DNA from: Shewanella indica
Lineage (GTDB): Bacteria > Pseudomonadota > Gammaproteobacteria > Enterobacterales > Shewanellaceae
DNA: 64,000 nucleotides
NCBI RefSeq assembly: GCF_002836975.1
Contig: NZ_NIJK01000047.1
Span: 286,952-350,951, forward strand
Direction of reading: 5' to 3'
In this document: positions 46,461 to 54,868 of the stretch, one piece after another
Layout: the number at the start of each line of letters is the position of its first letter
Numbering within the stretch: the stretch's first letter is position 1
The notes under the pieces: model-generated
Database searches by the model: none
The model's input: the letters and a program-made list of their open reading frames with translations, nothing else
Told to the model about the DNA's origin: nothing
Position numbers and translations under genes: made by a program

Positions 46461-47123
46461 CTAGGCCGGAGCTCTTATCTCAGCCTGCCATTGATTAAAT
46501 TCACTGAGTAACCTCCGAGCGGCGATACTATAGCCTCCACCCAAGTCTTGCCAAACAGCCGCAATACATTCCAAGGTACATAACCCGCCCTGGCGCTGAT
46601 TGCGCCGTAACCGAAACGCTGAGCCCTGCTCTGCTTGCAGTTCGACTCTGGCAAGCGACTGCAGATAGGGGCTTTGGCGATACATCTTGCCGGCCTCCTG
46701 CCAGGTTGCATCGAGTATGACCAGCGAATTTAGCGGCTTCCCTAATTTCAGAGCAGCTTTCTGAGCGGCTTCCTGAGTAGCGTCTTGAGGCAATGTTGCG
46801 CCCTGAGCCGGGCTTGGGTTTAGCTTTGAACTTGGGTCTGGAGTTGGATTTGGGTCTTGGTTTTGGCTTAAGTTTTGGCTTAAGTTTGGGCTTTCATTTA
46901 CAGCTTGAGCTCGCGAAATACTTTCTTCAGAAGTACTTTCTTCGGTTTGCGGATAGAGTAAGGCAGTTCGCCCCAAAGACAAGTGCTCCATTAACCAAGC
47001 ATTTGGGGCTTTACGCGCCCACAATACCCGCTTACAGAGAGTCGGATAAGCCTTAAGCACCAGGGTGGCTGTATTACTGGCTCGATTCAGCTCTCTTTCA
47101 TGGGTCAGCAGGATTATTTTCAC
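46461..47123 (-). CDS. DTW domain protein (tRNA acp3U transferase family)
   Basis: A 220-residue DTW domain protein. The family includes TapT, which puts an aminocarboxypropyl group on tRNA uridine using SAM. The opening ILLTHERELNRASNTATL and the D-A-T-W motif (138-141) with the following SPYLQSLARV and RRNQRQGGLCTLE blocks are typical. The N-terminal cysteine cluster present in E. coli YfiP is absent. Residues about 60-125 are an Asn/Pro/Gln/Ser insert encoded by 12- and 15-bp repeats, located between two conserved blocks of the domain. It sits downstream of dnaE2 on the same strand, 27 bases after it. Confidence 0.8.
   Translation of the reverse strand: MKIILLTHERELNRASNTATLVLKAYPTLCKRVLWARKAPNAWLMEHLSLGRTALLYPQTEESTSEESISRAQAVNESPNLSQNLSQNQDPNPTPDPSSKLNPSPAQGATLPQDATQEAAQKAALKLGKPLNSLVILDATWQEAGKMYRQSPYLQSLARVELQAEQGSAFRLRRNQRQGGLCTLECIAAVWQDLGGGYSIAARRLLSEFNQWQAEIRAPA
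46809..46895 (-). repeat. 12/15-bp coding minisatellite in the DTW gene
   Basis: Two exact 12-bp units GTTTTGGCTTAA (46860-46871 and 46872-46883), a third variant to 46895, and weaker 15-bp units before them. They encode N-L-S-Q and N-P-x-P-type repeats inside the DTW fold, at a probable surface loop. Confidence 0.75.
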
Positions 47124-47150
47124 AGGCAGCAGCTTAAAATGGGTTATAGG

Positions 47151-50100
47151 CTAATGGAAATCCCGCGAGTGTACCACCAGCGCATGCATACTGCCCGAGA
47201 TATCCTCCAGCCGACCGGCCAGCAGATGCAATACGCCGGACGAAAATTCCACGACCCCACTCACCTTAAGGATCCTGGCGCTCAAATAAGCCTGTCTCTG
47301 GGCTCTGGCCGTATCACTCCATACCACCAGATTAACATTGCCGGTTTCATCTTCGAGGGTGATGAAGGTGACTCCACTGGCGGTGCCAGGCCTTTGCCTG
47401 CCGACCACCAACCCGGCCACAGTCACATTCTGCCCATGACGACACTGCCACAAAGAGGCGGCGCTGTGACACTTGCCGAGTAACCCCTGCTCTCTGAGCA
47501 GTGCCAGAGGATGGCGTCCAAGGGTCAGCCCGGTACAGGCGTAGTCAGCCAGCAAGGCATCGACTTCGGTGACCTCAGGCAAGGCGGTTTCAAGGCGAAA
47601 ATCGGCCTCGTCCGGCTGCTCAAACAAAGGCAAACTCTGCTGACGGGCGGCCAACTGCCACCTGATCTGATGGCGATCGCCCCCCAGGGTAGCAAAGGCA
47701 TTGGCGCTGGCCAGCGCTTCCTGCTCACGCCTTGGCAGTGCCAGAGCCGCCAACTGCGACAAGTGGGTAAAGCCCTCGTCCCGACCCGCTACTATCTTGG
47801 CGGCGCTGTGCTCGGATAATCCCTTGACCAACCTGAACCCGAGGCGCAGTGCCAAGGAGCCATCGGTTTGTCGCTCCAGTGTGCTGTGCCACTGACTGAG
47901 GTTGATGCAAACCGGCAACACCAGGCCGCCATGATGACGAAGATCCTGAATAAGCTGTGACGGGCTGTAAAAGCCCATGGGTTGACTGTTGAGTAAGGCG
48001 CAGCAAAACGCCACCGGGTAATAGTGTTTGAGAAAGGCCGAAACATAGGCCAGGAGCGCAAAGCTGGCCGAATGAGACTCGGGAAAACCATATTCGCCGA
48101 AGCCGCGGATCTGGTTGAATATCTGCCTGGCAAAGGTGTCACTATAGCCTCGGGCCGTCATCCCCTGAAGCAACTTGTGTTCAAATTGCTCCAGCTCGCC
48201 ACTGCGTTTCCAGCTGGCCATGGCTCGGCGCAGCTGATCGGCTTCCCCGCCACTGAAACCGGCGGCGACCATGGCCAATTGGATCACCTGCTCCTGGAAA
48301 ATGGGCACCCCCATAGTGCGTGACAACACGCCTTCCACCTCGGCCGAAGGAAAAGTAACCGGCTCGATTTTATCGCGGCGGCGCAGAAAGGGATGCACCA
48401 TGTCTCCTTGAATTGGACCCGGGCGCACTATGGCTATCTGTATTACCAGATCGTAATAACAGGCGGGTTTGAGCCTGGGCAGCATGCTGGTCTGGGCTCG
48501 TGACTCCACCTGAAACACCCCCATACTGTCGCCCTGCTGCAACATACGATAGACGGCCTGATCTTCCCAGCGAATATCCGACATGGCAAAGGGACGAATG
48601 TGACGGGAGATCAAATCGAAACATTTGCGGATCGCGGTCAGCATTCCCAACGCCAATACATCGACCTTTAACAGCCCCAGACTCTCGAGATCATCCTTGT
48701 CCCATTGGATCACAGTGCGCTTGGCCATGGCGGCATTCTCTACCGGCACCAGCTCGGCCAATGGCCCGGCCGAAATCACAAAGCCGCCGACATGTTGCGA
48801 CAAGTGCCTTGGAAAACCCATCAGGGTCTCCACCAGCGGCAACAACCACTGCCCCAAACCTTGTTGTGGCAACAGCTTGCCTTGTTGCAACTGCTGCTGC
48901 CAAGGCACTTGCGGATCGCGGCGATCGACAGCGCCTATCAGCTCATCCAGCCGTTGCTCGCTGAGCCCCAGAGCCTTACCAACATCTTTCATGGCACTCT
49001 TGAAACGATAAGTGATCACACTGGCGGCCAGGGCTGCACGTTCACGACCATATTTTTGGTAGATATACTGGATCACCTCTTCGCGGCGTTCATGTTCAAA
49101 ATCGACATCGATATCCGGCGGCTCATGGCGCTCCTTGGAAATAAAACGCTCAAACAGCATGTTGACCTTGGTGGGATCCACCTCGGTGATCCCGAGGCAA
49201 TAACAGACCACAGAGTTGGCGGCCGAGCCACGTCCCTGATGCAGTATCCCTTGCCTGGCGGCAAAACAGACCAGATCATAAATAGTCAGGAAAAAGTATT
49301 CGTAATTGAGCTCGGCAATCAGCTTGAGCTCGCGCCGATACTGAGTCTGCACTTCAGGTGGTACCGCCTCGCCAAAACGCCTGCGGGCGCCCTTTTCCAC
49401 CTCCTGCGCCAGATATTCACTGGCGCTTAGGCCGCTTGGCACCAACTCGGCCGGGTACTCATACTTGAGTTCATCCAAGTTGAAATGGCACCGGGACGCC
49501 AGCTCACAGCTCCTTGCCAACCAGGCTTGAGGGTGACGCCTGGCCATGGCGGTTATCGGCTTAAGCGCCATTTCGGCATTGCCCGATAACAGCTCACCGG
49601 CCATGGGCACGGCGCGACCATGGCGGATACAGCTGAGCACATCGTGCAGCCTTTGCCGCTCTGCAAGATGCATCTGCACATTACCGGCGGCGACACAGGG
49701 AAGGGAAAAACGATTCGACAGCGCCTCACAGGCCTCGAAATACCAAGCCTCTCCGGGTTGCAATTGCCGCTCCATCAAGAGATAAAGCGGCAGTGAAAAC
49801 GCGGCTTTGACCCGTGTCGCCAGGGCATTCAACTGAGCCAGACTGCGCTGCTGCAGCTGCGTCAACCAAGGGGTTTGCTGACTTGGGCTTTGGTTGCTTA
49901 ATCCCTGGTTTGTAGAGTTCTGATTATCGACATTCTGCTGTTCAAGGCTCTGGTGAGCAGAGCTTTGCAAGTCGGCCTGCACCAGCAACTCGCTCACAGA
50001 TGGTGGCCGCCACAGGCAAAAGCAGCCGCGGTCAATGGTCGCAAAATCATCCAGGGTTAACCGATACTTGCCCTTTTCGGCCCGGCGCCGCCCCCGGGTT

Positions 50101-50369
50101 ATCAGAGTGCTGATAAGACCATAGCCCCGGCGATTTCTTGCCAGCAGTACCAGGCAGCCTTCCGGCAGGTGGAATTCGGCGCCGACAATCAGCTTGATAC
50201 CGCTTTGTTTGGTGGCCTCATGCGCCTTGACCACTCCCGCCAGAGAGCACTCGTCGGTAATGGCGATGGCCTCATAGCCCAGTTTGGCGGCCTGCTGCAC
50301 CAACTCATCCGGGTGGGAAGCCCCGCGCAAAAAGCTGTAATTGGAAATAGCATGCAATTCGGCGTACAT
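47151..50369 (-). CDS. dnaE2: Error-prone DNA polymerase DnaE2 (ImuC)
   Basis: A C-family DNA polymerase of 1072 residues that extends past lesions in damage-induced mutagenesis together with ImuA and ImuB. It has the N-terminal PHP domain (YSFLRGASHPDELV, about 10-23), the polymerase core with HQGRGSAANSVVCYCLGI and the metal-binding PPDIDVDFEHERREEV, the finger and HhH parts, and a C-terminal OB-fold. It is slightly longer than usual because of an insert (about 138-170) between PHP blocks, encoded by 15-bp repeats and rich in N-Q-S. The ATG at 50369 overlaps the imuB stop as TGATG, so it is translationally coupled. The operon has a LexA box before imuA. Confidence 0.95.
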   Translation of the reverse strand: MYAELHAISNYSFLRGASHPDELVQQAAKLGYEAIAITDECSLAGVVKAHEATKQSGIKLIVGAEFHLPEGCLVLLARNRRGYGLISTLITRGRRRAEKGKYRLTLDDFATIDRGCFCLWRPPSVSELLVQADLQSSAHQSLEQQNVDNQNSTNQGLSNQSPSQQTPWLTQLQQRSLAQLNALATRVKAAFSLPLYLLMERQLQPGEAWYFEACEALSNRFSLPCVAAGNVQMHLAERQRLHDVLSCIRHGRAVPMAGELLSGNAEMALKPITAMARRHPQAWLARSCELASRCHFNLDELKYEYPAELVPSGLSASEYLAQEVEKGARRRFGEAVPPEVQTQYRRELKLIAELNYEYFFLTIYDLVCFAARQGILHQGRGSAANSVVCYCLGITEVDPTKVNMLFERFISKERHEPPDIDVDFEHERREEVIQYIYQKYGRERAALAASVITYRFKSAMKDVGKALGLSEQRLDELIGAVDRRDPQVPWQQQLQQGKLLPQQGLGQWLLPLVETLMGFPRHLSQHVGGFVISAGPLAELVPVENAAMAKRTVIQWDKDDLESLGLLKVDVLALGMLTAIRKCFDLISRHIRPFAMSDIRWEDQAVYRMLQQGDSMGVFQVESRAQTSMLPRLKPACYYDLVIQIAIVRPGPIQGDMVHPFLRRRDKIEPVTFPSAEVEGVLSRTMGVPIFQEQVIQLAMVAAGFSGGEADQLRRAMASWKRSGELEQFEHKLLQGMTARGYSDTFARQIFNQIRGFGEYGFPESHSASFALLAYVSAFLKHYYPVAFCCALLNSQPMGFYSPSQLIQDLRHHGGLVLPVCINLSQWHSTLERQTDGSLALRLGFRLVKGLSEHSAAKIVAGRDEGFTHLSQLAALALPRREQEALASANAFATLGGDRHQIRWQLAARQQSLPLFEQPDEADFRLETALPEVTEVDALLADYACTGLTLGRHPLALLREQGLLGKCHSAASLWQCRHGQNVTVAGLVVGRQRPGTASGVTFITLEDETGNVNLVVWSDTARAQRQAYLSARILKVSGVVEFSSGVLHLLAGRLEDISGSMHALVVHSRDFH
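49883..49957 (-). repeat. 15-bp x5 coding minisatellite in dnaE2
   Basis: Five full degenerate 15-bp units, with partial units on both sides (49870-49971), encode pentapeptides NQSPS, NQGLS, NQNST, QQNVD and HQSLE. The pattern is the same N-Q-S-x-x type found in imuA, although the bases have diverged. Confidence 0.7.
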
Positions 50370-52090
50370 CAGCTGAACCAAGCGTGAAGAAAGAGCCCAT
50401 TAGCGGTGCGAAACAGCCAACACAGACCGCCATTCTCCTTATGATGGGCAAGAAAATAATCTCGGCAGGGAAAAGGCCCTGAATGCCAGGGGCTCTGTAA
50501 CCTTTCCGGCCCCCTAAGCAGCTCCACGGCTTCAGGAGCAATGGCTTGCGGCTCTTGCAGCAGCCAAAGAGGCCGCAGCGCCAGCGACGGCTGAACGGGC
50601 GGCCTTGCCGGTGGCGGCCAACGAGTCAGGGGATCTGCAGTACTGGCCAGTTCAGGCATGGGATCGGCCGCCAACACCAAAGAGCGCACCTTATGGCTAC
50701 CTAACCTGGCCTGTAATCTGGCGAGTAATTGATTGGCATCCTGCTGCAGCCCTTCTCTGGACTCGGTCAACTCTCGACTACCCAGCTGCTGCGACACAAA
50801 CTGCCTGGCTCGCAGCTCAATATCGACGACCGGGCTCGGCAGTTGCAATCCTTCCAGCTGTAAGCGGCAGAGCTGAGATAGTCCCTGCAGTTGATATTCC
50901 CCGAAGGGATAGTTGAGTGTCAGTTGCAGCGCCGGCGTCTCTGGCTCGCGAAACTTCAGCCACAGCTCCAACTGTTGCACCGCCAACTGCCTGATCCGCA
51001 AATAGGTTGCCAATTCCCCCAGCAGCTTTTGCAATGGAAACAGCAATCCCTGAACCCACTCAACATCATGCAGCAAGGTCAACCTGGCCTGAAACTGTTC
51101 GGGTAACTCATATCCCTTGCGGCAACAGGGCAAACGCCCCTGGATTTGTGCCAGCAGCTGCAGCAAACCTTGACCAAAGCGTCGCCCCAACTCGGCAAGG
51201 GGTAAGGCATCAAGCATGGCTAGAGTCGTCAGCCCAAGCGCGCCGAGTCGTTGCCGCTCCTCTTGGGTTAATGGCAGCAAATCCAGTGGTAAATCTGGCG
51301 GTAAGCCGTGATGCACCTTGAGGCGCCCGGCTTTTTCATCTGTGGGCGTGCTCATGAAGGCAGCTGATACCGCGCTGATGCTGGCGTGAGTATGCCGCGC
51401 CAATATCGCCGCATCCAGCGGTCTGTGTGCCAGCACCAATGAGCATTCCAGACCATAGGCGGCGACTTTGTTGAGATAAGCCTCGACAATGGCGCTCAAA
51501 CTGCCAAACAGTTTGACCATGGACCCCACTTCCAGCAGCAGTGTATCTGTAGGCCAGCGCGCATCGGCCGCACTTTGAGCCGCTTGTTCAGTAAGTCCGG
51601 ATAACAACGGCGGCCAGACTCTGGCGCTGAAATCATAGCTCCACTGACATAACCAATCCCGCAACGCCTCGCTGTCCACCTCCTGCAGCGGCCAGAGTTG
51701 CAACTCTCCGAGCAGCGACTGAGCGCTGCCGATACTCATCCCAGCTGTAACGCCTTTTGCTTGAGCGGCGGGACAGGCCGAATGTATAACCAGCTTCCGG
51801 CTGTCATACAAGGCCATGGGGACTTGGGGATCAAAAGGCTCTGACGCCGCAGCGGTTGGCACTGCTTTTGGTTGATTTTGGGTTTGGGGCTGAGTTTGAA
51901 CGCGTGTTTGAACCTGAGCCGCACCTCTGCCTGTCATACTTCCAGTCATAGTACCGGTCATAGTACCTGTCACAGTGTCGGTCATAGTACCGGTAATAGT
52001 GCCCGCCATATTGCCCAGCACAGCCAGGCGGTAACGCTGATATTGCAGCAATAGCTGTGGAAACCAGACTCCCATCCATACCTGGGGCAT
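50369..52090 (-). CDS. imuB: Mutasome Y-family protein ImuB
   Basis: A 573-residue Y-family polymerase homologue; ImuB proteins are usually catalytically dead hubs that link ImuA, DnaE2 and the beta clamp. The start MPQVWMGVWFPQLLLQYQRY is typical. Further blocks are GVTAGMSIGSAQSLL, the palm-like LLLEVGSMVKLFGS and the C-terminal little-finger region ending RPLWLLQEPQAI. ImuB is normally nearer 480 residues. The excess comes mainly from a Met-Thr-Gly-Thr repeat and a Gln/Thr tract (about 25-75), both encoded by tandem repeats. The frame stays open far upstream across the imuA repeats, but the ATG at 52090, two bases after the imuA stop, is the sensible start. Confidence 0.9.
   Translation of the reverse strand: MPQVWMGVWFPQLLLQYQRYRLAVLGNMAGTITGTMTDTVTGTMTGTMTGSMTGRGAAQVQTRVQTQPQTQNQPKAVPTAAASEPFDPQVPMALYDSRKLVIHSACPAAQAKGVTAGMSIGSAQSLLGELQLWPLQEVDSEALRDWLCQWSYDFSARVWPPLLSGLTEQAAQSAADARWPTDTLLLEVGSMVKLFGSLSAIVEAYLNKVAAYGLECSLVLAHRPLDAAILARHTHASISAVSAAFMSTPTDEKAGRLKVHHGLPPDLPLDLLPLTQEERQRLGALGLTTLAMLDALPLAELGRRFGQGLLQLLAQIQGRLPCCRKGYELPEQFQARLTLLHDVEWVQGLLFPLQKLLGELATYLRIRQLAVQQLELWLKFREPETPALQLTLNYPFGEYQLQGLSQLCRLQLEGLQLPSPVVDIELRARQFVSQQLGSRELTESREGLQQDANQLLARLQARLGSHKVRSLVLAADPMPELASTADPLTRWPPPARPPVQPSLALRPLWLLQEPQAIAPEAVELLRGPERLQSPWHSGPFPCRDYFLAHHKENGGLCWLFRTANGLFLHAWFS
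51934..52017 (-). repeat. 12-bp x7 coding minisatellite in imuB
   Basis: Seven 12-bp units from 51934 with plus strand consensus TCATAGTACCGG. The 51946, 51958 and 51982 units differ by at most one base. They encode M-T-G-T repeats near the ImuB N-terminus, next to a Gln/Thr tract that is itself repeat-like. Confidence 0.9.
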
Positions 52091-52091
52091 C

Positions 52092-53288
52092 TCAGATAGC
52101 CTCTTGACTCTGAGCAGTATGGCTTTGAGCGGCTTGGCTCTGGGCCGTTTGAGAATTGGCCGGTTGCGGATTAGCGCTTGGGAAAAGCCCCGCGGGTTTA
52201 TTTGATTCTTGCCGTGCCGTCCAGGGATTAGCCGCGCATTCATTGGATGCAGCAATCCTTGACTGCGCCATCCCCCAAGGACCATGAAGCACAGTGCTAT
52301 GAAAACCAGAGTTGTGAAGACCAGTGCTATGAAAACCAGTGCCATGTAAACCAGAGTCGTGAAGCACAGTGCCATTGGCCTTGTTGCCGGAATGGTTTGA
52401 ATGGTTTGAATGATTTGAGCAAGTCGAGTTACTGAATCTATGATTGAGACCCGCCTTGCCGTTTCTCAGGGTTACCACACCCGGCTCGACATGGGGCAGT
52501 TCAAGCGCCAGTGCCGGCAAGCCACGCAGATGCAATTCAGGGACGGGCCAACCACCGCGACGCTTTAAAATTTGCAGCCTGGCGGTATTAACGCCAGCCG
52601 CGCTGATAGCCAGCTTTAGGGTGACAGGATGATTGCTGTCAGCCTGAGCCATAGGCAACTGGCAAATTCCCAGAGCTTTGCCCTGCTCTGCGGCAAGTTG
52701 CAACCTTCTGGCCTCACTCAGTGTCAACTTGTCCAGCCAAGCCAGCACCAAAGAACAGGCGCCGCTGCTCAGCCCTTGCTCCATGGCCCAGAGCACCTCT
52801 TTACGCTGGGTTAACTCCAGCCACAAAATACGCTCGGCGGCAATACCGTGCTGGGCAAAGCTCTGTGCCAGCGGCTGCAATGGCGGCGCTATCAGCATTA
52901 TCATGGCATCTCTGGACTCATCCCCTCTAAATTGATTTCTTTTGGACTGATTTTTTGCGGACTGACTTGTTGTCGAATGATTTATTTCGGAATGATTTCT
53001 TTCGGAATAAGAGCCACACTGAGCCGGCAGTAAATAACGCATCAAAGGCAACAACAGGCTGAGTTCCCCGTGCCCAGGAGACTGACTGAAGAGTTCACAA
53101 ATGCCCTGCCTTGGCCACCCTGCATCACTGAGCTGCGCATCCAATCTTTCAAAACCACTGGGATACCCCAATGTTTTGCCCTGACTGCCCGGCCCCAACC
53201 AGAGATCCCGGCGCTCCAGCAGGCTGTTCAAGGCCTGAGATTTTGCTGAATTAGATTTTACAGAGTGAGTTTTGGCTGAAACAGGCAT
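52092..53288 (-). CDS. imuA: SOS mutasome protein ImuA
   Basis: A 398-residue ImuA (SulA/RecA-like) protein of the damage-induced mutagenesis system. The core is recognisable: LWLGPGSQGKTLGYPSGFERLDAQLSDAGWPRQGICELFS, the LPLMRYLLP block, and GIAAERILWLELTQRKEVLWAMEQGLSSGACSLVLAWL. ImuA is usually about 200-250 residues. The excess comes from four separate repeat-encoded inserts: at the N-terminus, after the first core block, and two arrays plus a Gln/Ser/Ala tail at the C-terminus. The start at 53288 follows the LexA box by 12 bases; the ribosome binding site is weak. It is the first gene of imuA-imuB-dnaE2. Confidence 0.85.
   Translation of the reverse strand: MPVSAKTHSVKSNSAKSQALNSLLERRDLWLGPGSQGKTLGYPSGFERLDAQLSDAGWPRQGICELFSQSPGHGELSLLLPLMRYLLPAQCGSYSERNHSEINHSTTSQSAKNQSKRNQFRGDESRDAMIMLIAPPLQPLAQSFAQHGIAAERILWLELTQRKEVLWAMEQGLSSGACSLVLAWLDKLTLSEARRLQLAAEQGKALGICQLPMAQADSNHPVTLKLAISAAGVNTARLQILKRRGGWPVPELHLRGLPALALELPHVEPGVVTLRNGKAGLNHRFSNSTCSNHSNHSNHSGNKANGTVLHDSGLHGTGFHSTGLHNSGFHSTVLHGPWGMAQSRIAASNECAANPWTARQESNKPAGLFPSANPQPANSQTAQSQAAQSHTAQSQEAI
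52104..52178 (-). repeat. 15-bp x5 array at the imuA 3' end
   Basis: Five units from 52104, for example TTGGCTCTGGGCCGT, encode Q-S-Q-x-A-type pentapeptides that form the last 30 residues of ImuA. Confidence 0.75.
52281..52417 (-). repeat. 15-bp x6 and 9-bp x3 arrays in imuA
   Basis: Six 15-bp units (52281-52370), such as GCTATGAAAACCAGT, encode H-x-T/S-G/V-L/F pentapeptides. A separate 9-bp triplet AATGGTTTG (52391-52417) encodes N-H-S three times. Both lie beyond the conserved core of ImuA. Confidence 0.88.
52934..53008 (-). repeat. 15-bp x5 array inside imuA
   Basis: Five units from 52934, the last two being GATTTATTTCGGAAT and GATTTCTTTCGGAAT, encode NHSEI, NHSTT, SQSAK, NQSKR. NHSEI nearly equals the NHSEL of yjjW, including several codons. 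Confidence 0.85.
53239..53283 (-). repeat. 15-bp x3 array at the imuA 5' end
   Basis: Three units from 53239 (GATTTTGCTGAATTA and variants) cover codons 2-17 of ImuA. The coding form TCA-GCA-AAA-TCT-CAG closely resembles TCC-GCA-AAA-AAT-CAG of the internal array, suggesting a common origin. Confidence 0.75.
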
Positions 53289-53300
53289 GAAAAACACCGA

Positions 53301-53320
53301 TACTGTATTTTTATACAGTA
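53301..53320. promoter_or_regulatory. LexA (SOS) box of imuA-imuB-dnaE2
   Basis: TACTGTATTTTTATACAGTA contains CTGT-N8-ACAG with extended symmetry, a near-ideal gammaproteobacterial SOS box. It lies 12 bases before the imuA start, overlapping TATACT/TATAAA promoter-like sequence, so LexA should block transcription of the mutasome operon until DNA damage. Confidence 0.92.
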
Positions 53321-53383
53321 TAACTAACTTTAGCCAACTAACAAGTCGTGCTGGCGCCAAAGCCTTAACCCAAGATAGAATAA

Positions 53384-54868
53384 ATGAGAATGATTATCGA
53401 AACATATTCTCGACTTCAGCGAATAATTCAGGAGCTTGCCTTGCTGCCCTTTTCCGGCCTGTTTTCCCAACTCCAATGGCGACTGTTTGGCTATTTTGGT
53501 GTGTCATTACTGCTTATCCTGCTGCTCGCCAGTGGTATTGAAGCCATGCTGCTAAACCGCCTGTTACTGCTGCCCCAGCAGACCCAAAGCCAGTTACAGC
53601 AACTGGCCGATGAGGCCAACGACTATATCGTCAGGGGCGATATTACGGGACTTGCGGATTGGGAGGGACGGCAGGCATTTGTACTCTATGTACTGGATAG
53701 CAAGCAGCAGGCGGTGAGTCAGCGGGAAATGCACCCGCACTTTGTTTACAAACTCAATTTCCTCAAGCAGTTGCAGCAGCCTATGGGGGACAGGGTGCAA
53801 AAACCTTTGATAGGTCTGCCATTACGCAATAGCCTGGAGCCGGACAATCCCCTGCTTTTGGTGGTGCAGCTCAACGCCTCTTTACATCCGGCGCAGCAAC
53901 TGGATAAAAGCCTCTGGCTTATCCGTATCCTGGTAGGACTACTGGTGCTCTTGTTGTTCAGTCGTCTGCTGAGCCGCTATCTGATCCAGCCACTGAGTTT
54001 ATTGCGCAGTGCCACCCGTCAGCTGGCACAGGGCCAACTCGATACCCGGATTGCCGGCCATTTTTCGATAAAGCAGCCGGAGTTTTTCCAGTTGGCGACC
54101 GACTTTGACCATATGGCCGAGCAGCTGCAAAAAAGCATTCAAACCCAGCAGCGGTTACTGAGGGATGTCTCCCACGAACTGCGCACTCCCCTTGCCCGGC
54201 AGGAGCTGGCCTTACATCTGTTGGAAAATCGCTTGGGGGAGGAACATCAACAACCGCTTGCCAGGCTAAGACGCCAGGGTGAAGAGATGGCGCAATTGAT
54301 TAACACTATTTTAGACTTCAGCCGCCTGAGCAACGGCTTCATCAAGCTGACGGCAGCGTCTTTTACCCTGACAGAATTACGCCGCTCACTGCTGCAGGAT
54401 CTGGAGTTTGAGTCTGGCCCCAAGCAAAGCATAGTCTGGGCACAGGCCCCCATTGATGAGCAAACTTTGCATACCGATATGGCCTACTTGAAGCGGGCGC
54501 TGGAAAATGTCTGTCGCAATGCCCTCAAATATGCAGGTGAAACCTGCCGGGTGGAAATCCAGGTATCTCAGTTGGGTGACGACAAATTGGGTGATAGCAG
54601 GCTGCAGCTGAGTGTCAGCGATAATGGACCCGGGATCCCCAAGGAGCAACTGGAAGCCTTGTTCAACCCTTTCACCCGTTTGGATGAAGCGCGTCACAGC
54701 TCTCAGGGAGGTTATGGGCTGGGATTGGCGATTGTGCGCCAGTGTATGCAGCTCCTGGGCGGCTCGGCCCTAGCGGTCAACCGGCCTCAGGGCGGTTTGA
54801 GCATATTGCTTGAGCTGCCGCTGCAACTGCCAAGCTGCAGCGAAGCCCAACTTAAGTCTATCGCTTAA
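53384..54868 (+). CDS. Membrane sensor histidine kinase, orphan
   Basis: A 494-residue two-TM sensor kinase. Hydrophobic segments at about 33-58 and 178-198 flank a periplasmic sensor region of about 120 residues, followed by HAMP, the H-box SHELRTPLAR, N-box NALKYA, G1 DNGPGIP and G2 GYGLGLAIV. Layout and size resemble CpxA/PfeS-type kinases. No response regulator is adjacent on either side, so the partner must be elsewhere. A Fur-like 7-1-7 element overlaps its first codons, suggesting iron control. It is divergent from imuA with only 95 bases between starts. The start could also be the ATG two codons on. Confidence 0.87.
   Translation: MRMIIETYSRLQRIIQELALLPFSGLFSQLQWRLFGYFGVSLLLILLLASGIEAMLLNRLLLLPQQTQSQLQQLADEANDYIVRGDITGLADWEGRQAFVLYVLDSKQQAVSQREMHPHFVYKLNFLKQLQQPMGDRVQKPLIGLPLRNSLEPDNPLLLVVQLNASLHPAQQLDKSLWLIRILVGLLVLLLFSRLLSRYLIQPLSLLRSATRQLAQGQLDTRIAGHFSIKQPEFFQLATDFDHMAEQLQKSIQTQQRLLRDVSHELRTPLARQELALHLLENRLGEEHQQPLARLRRQGEEMAQLINTILDFSRLSNGFIKLTAASFTLTELRRSLLQDLEFESGPKQSIVWAQAPIDEQTLHTDMAYLKRALENVCRNALKYAGETCRVEIQVSQLGDDKLGDSRLQLSVSDNGPGIPKEQLEALFNPFTRLDEARHSSQGGYGLGLAIVRQCMQLLGGSALAVNRPQGGLSILLELPLQLPSCSEAQLKSIA
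53385..53399. promoter_or_regulatory. Fur-like box overlapping the kinase start
   Basis: TGAGAATGATTATCG matches the 7-1-7 Fur consensus TGATAATNATTATCA at all but two defined positions. It covers the first codons of the histidine kinase gene, a place where bound Fur could block transcription. Confidence 0.45.

Noticed and set aside
52091..52375. Upstream extension of the imuB frame, giving a hydrophobic 95-residue leader
   Set aside because: It lies wholly inside imuA in another frame. It stays open only because the 15-bp imuA repeat has no stop in that frame. The normal ImuB start fits the imuA stop exactly.
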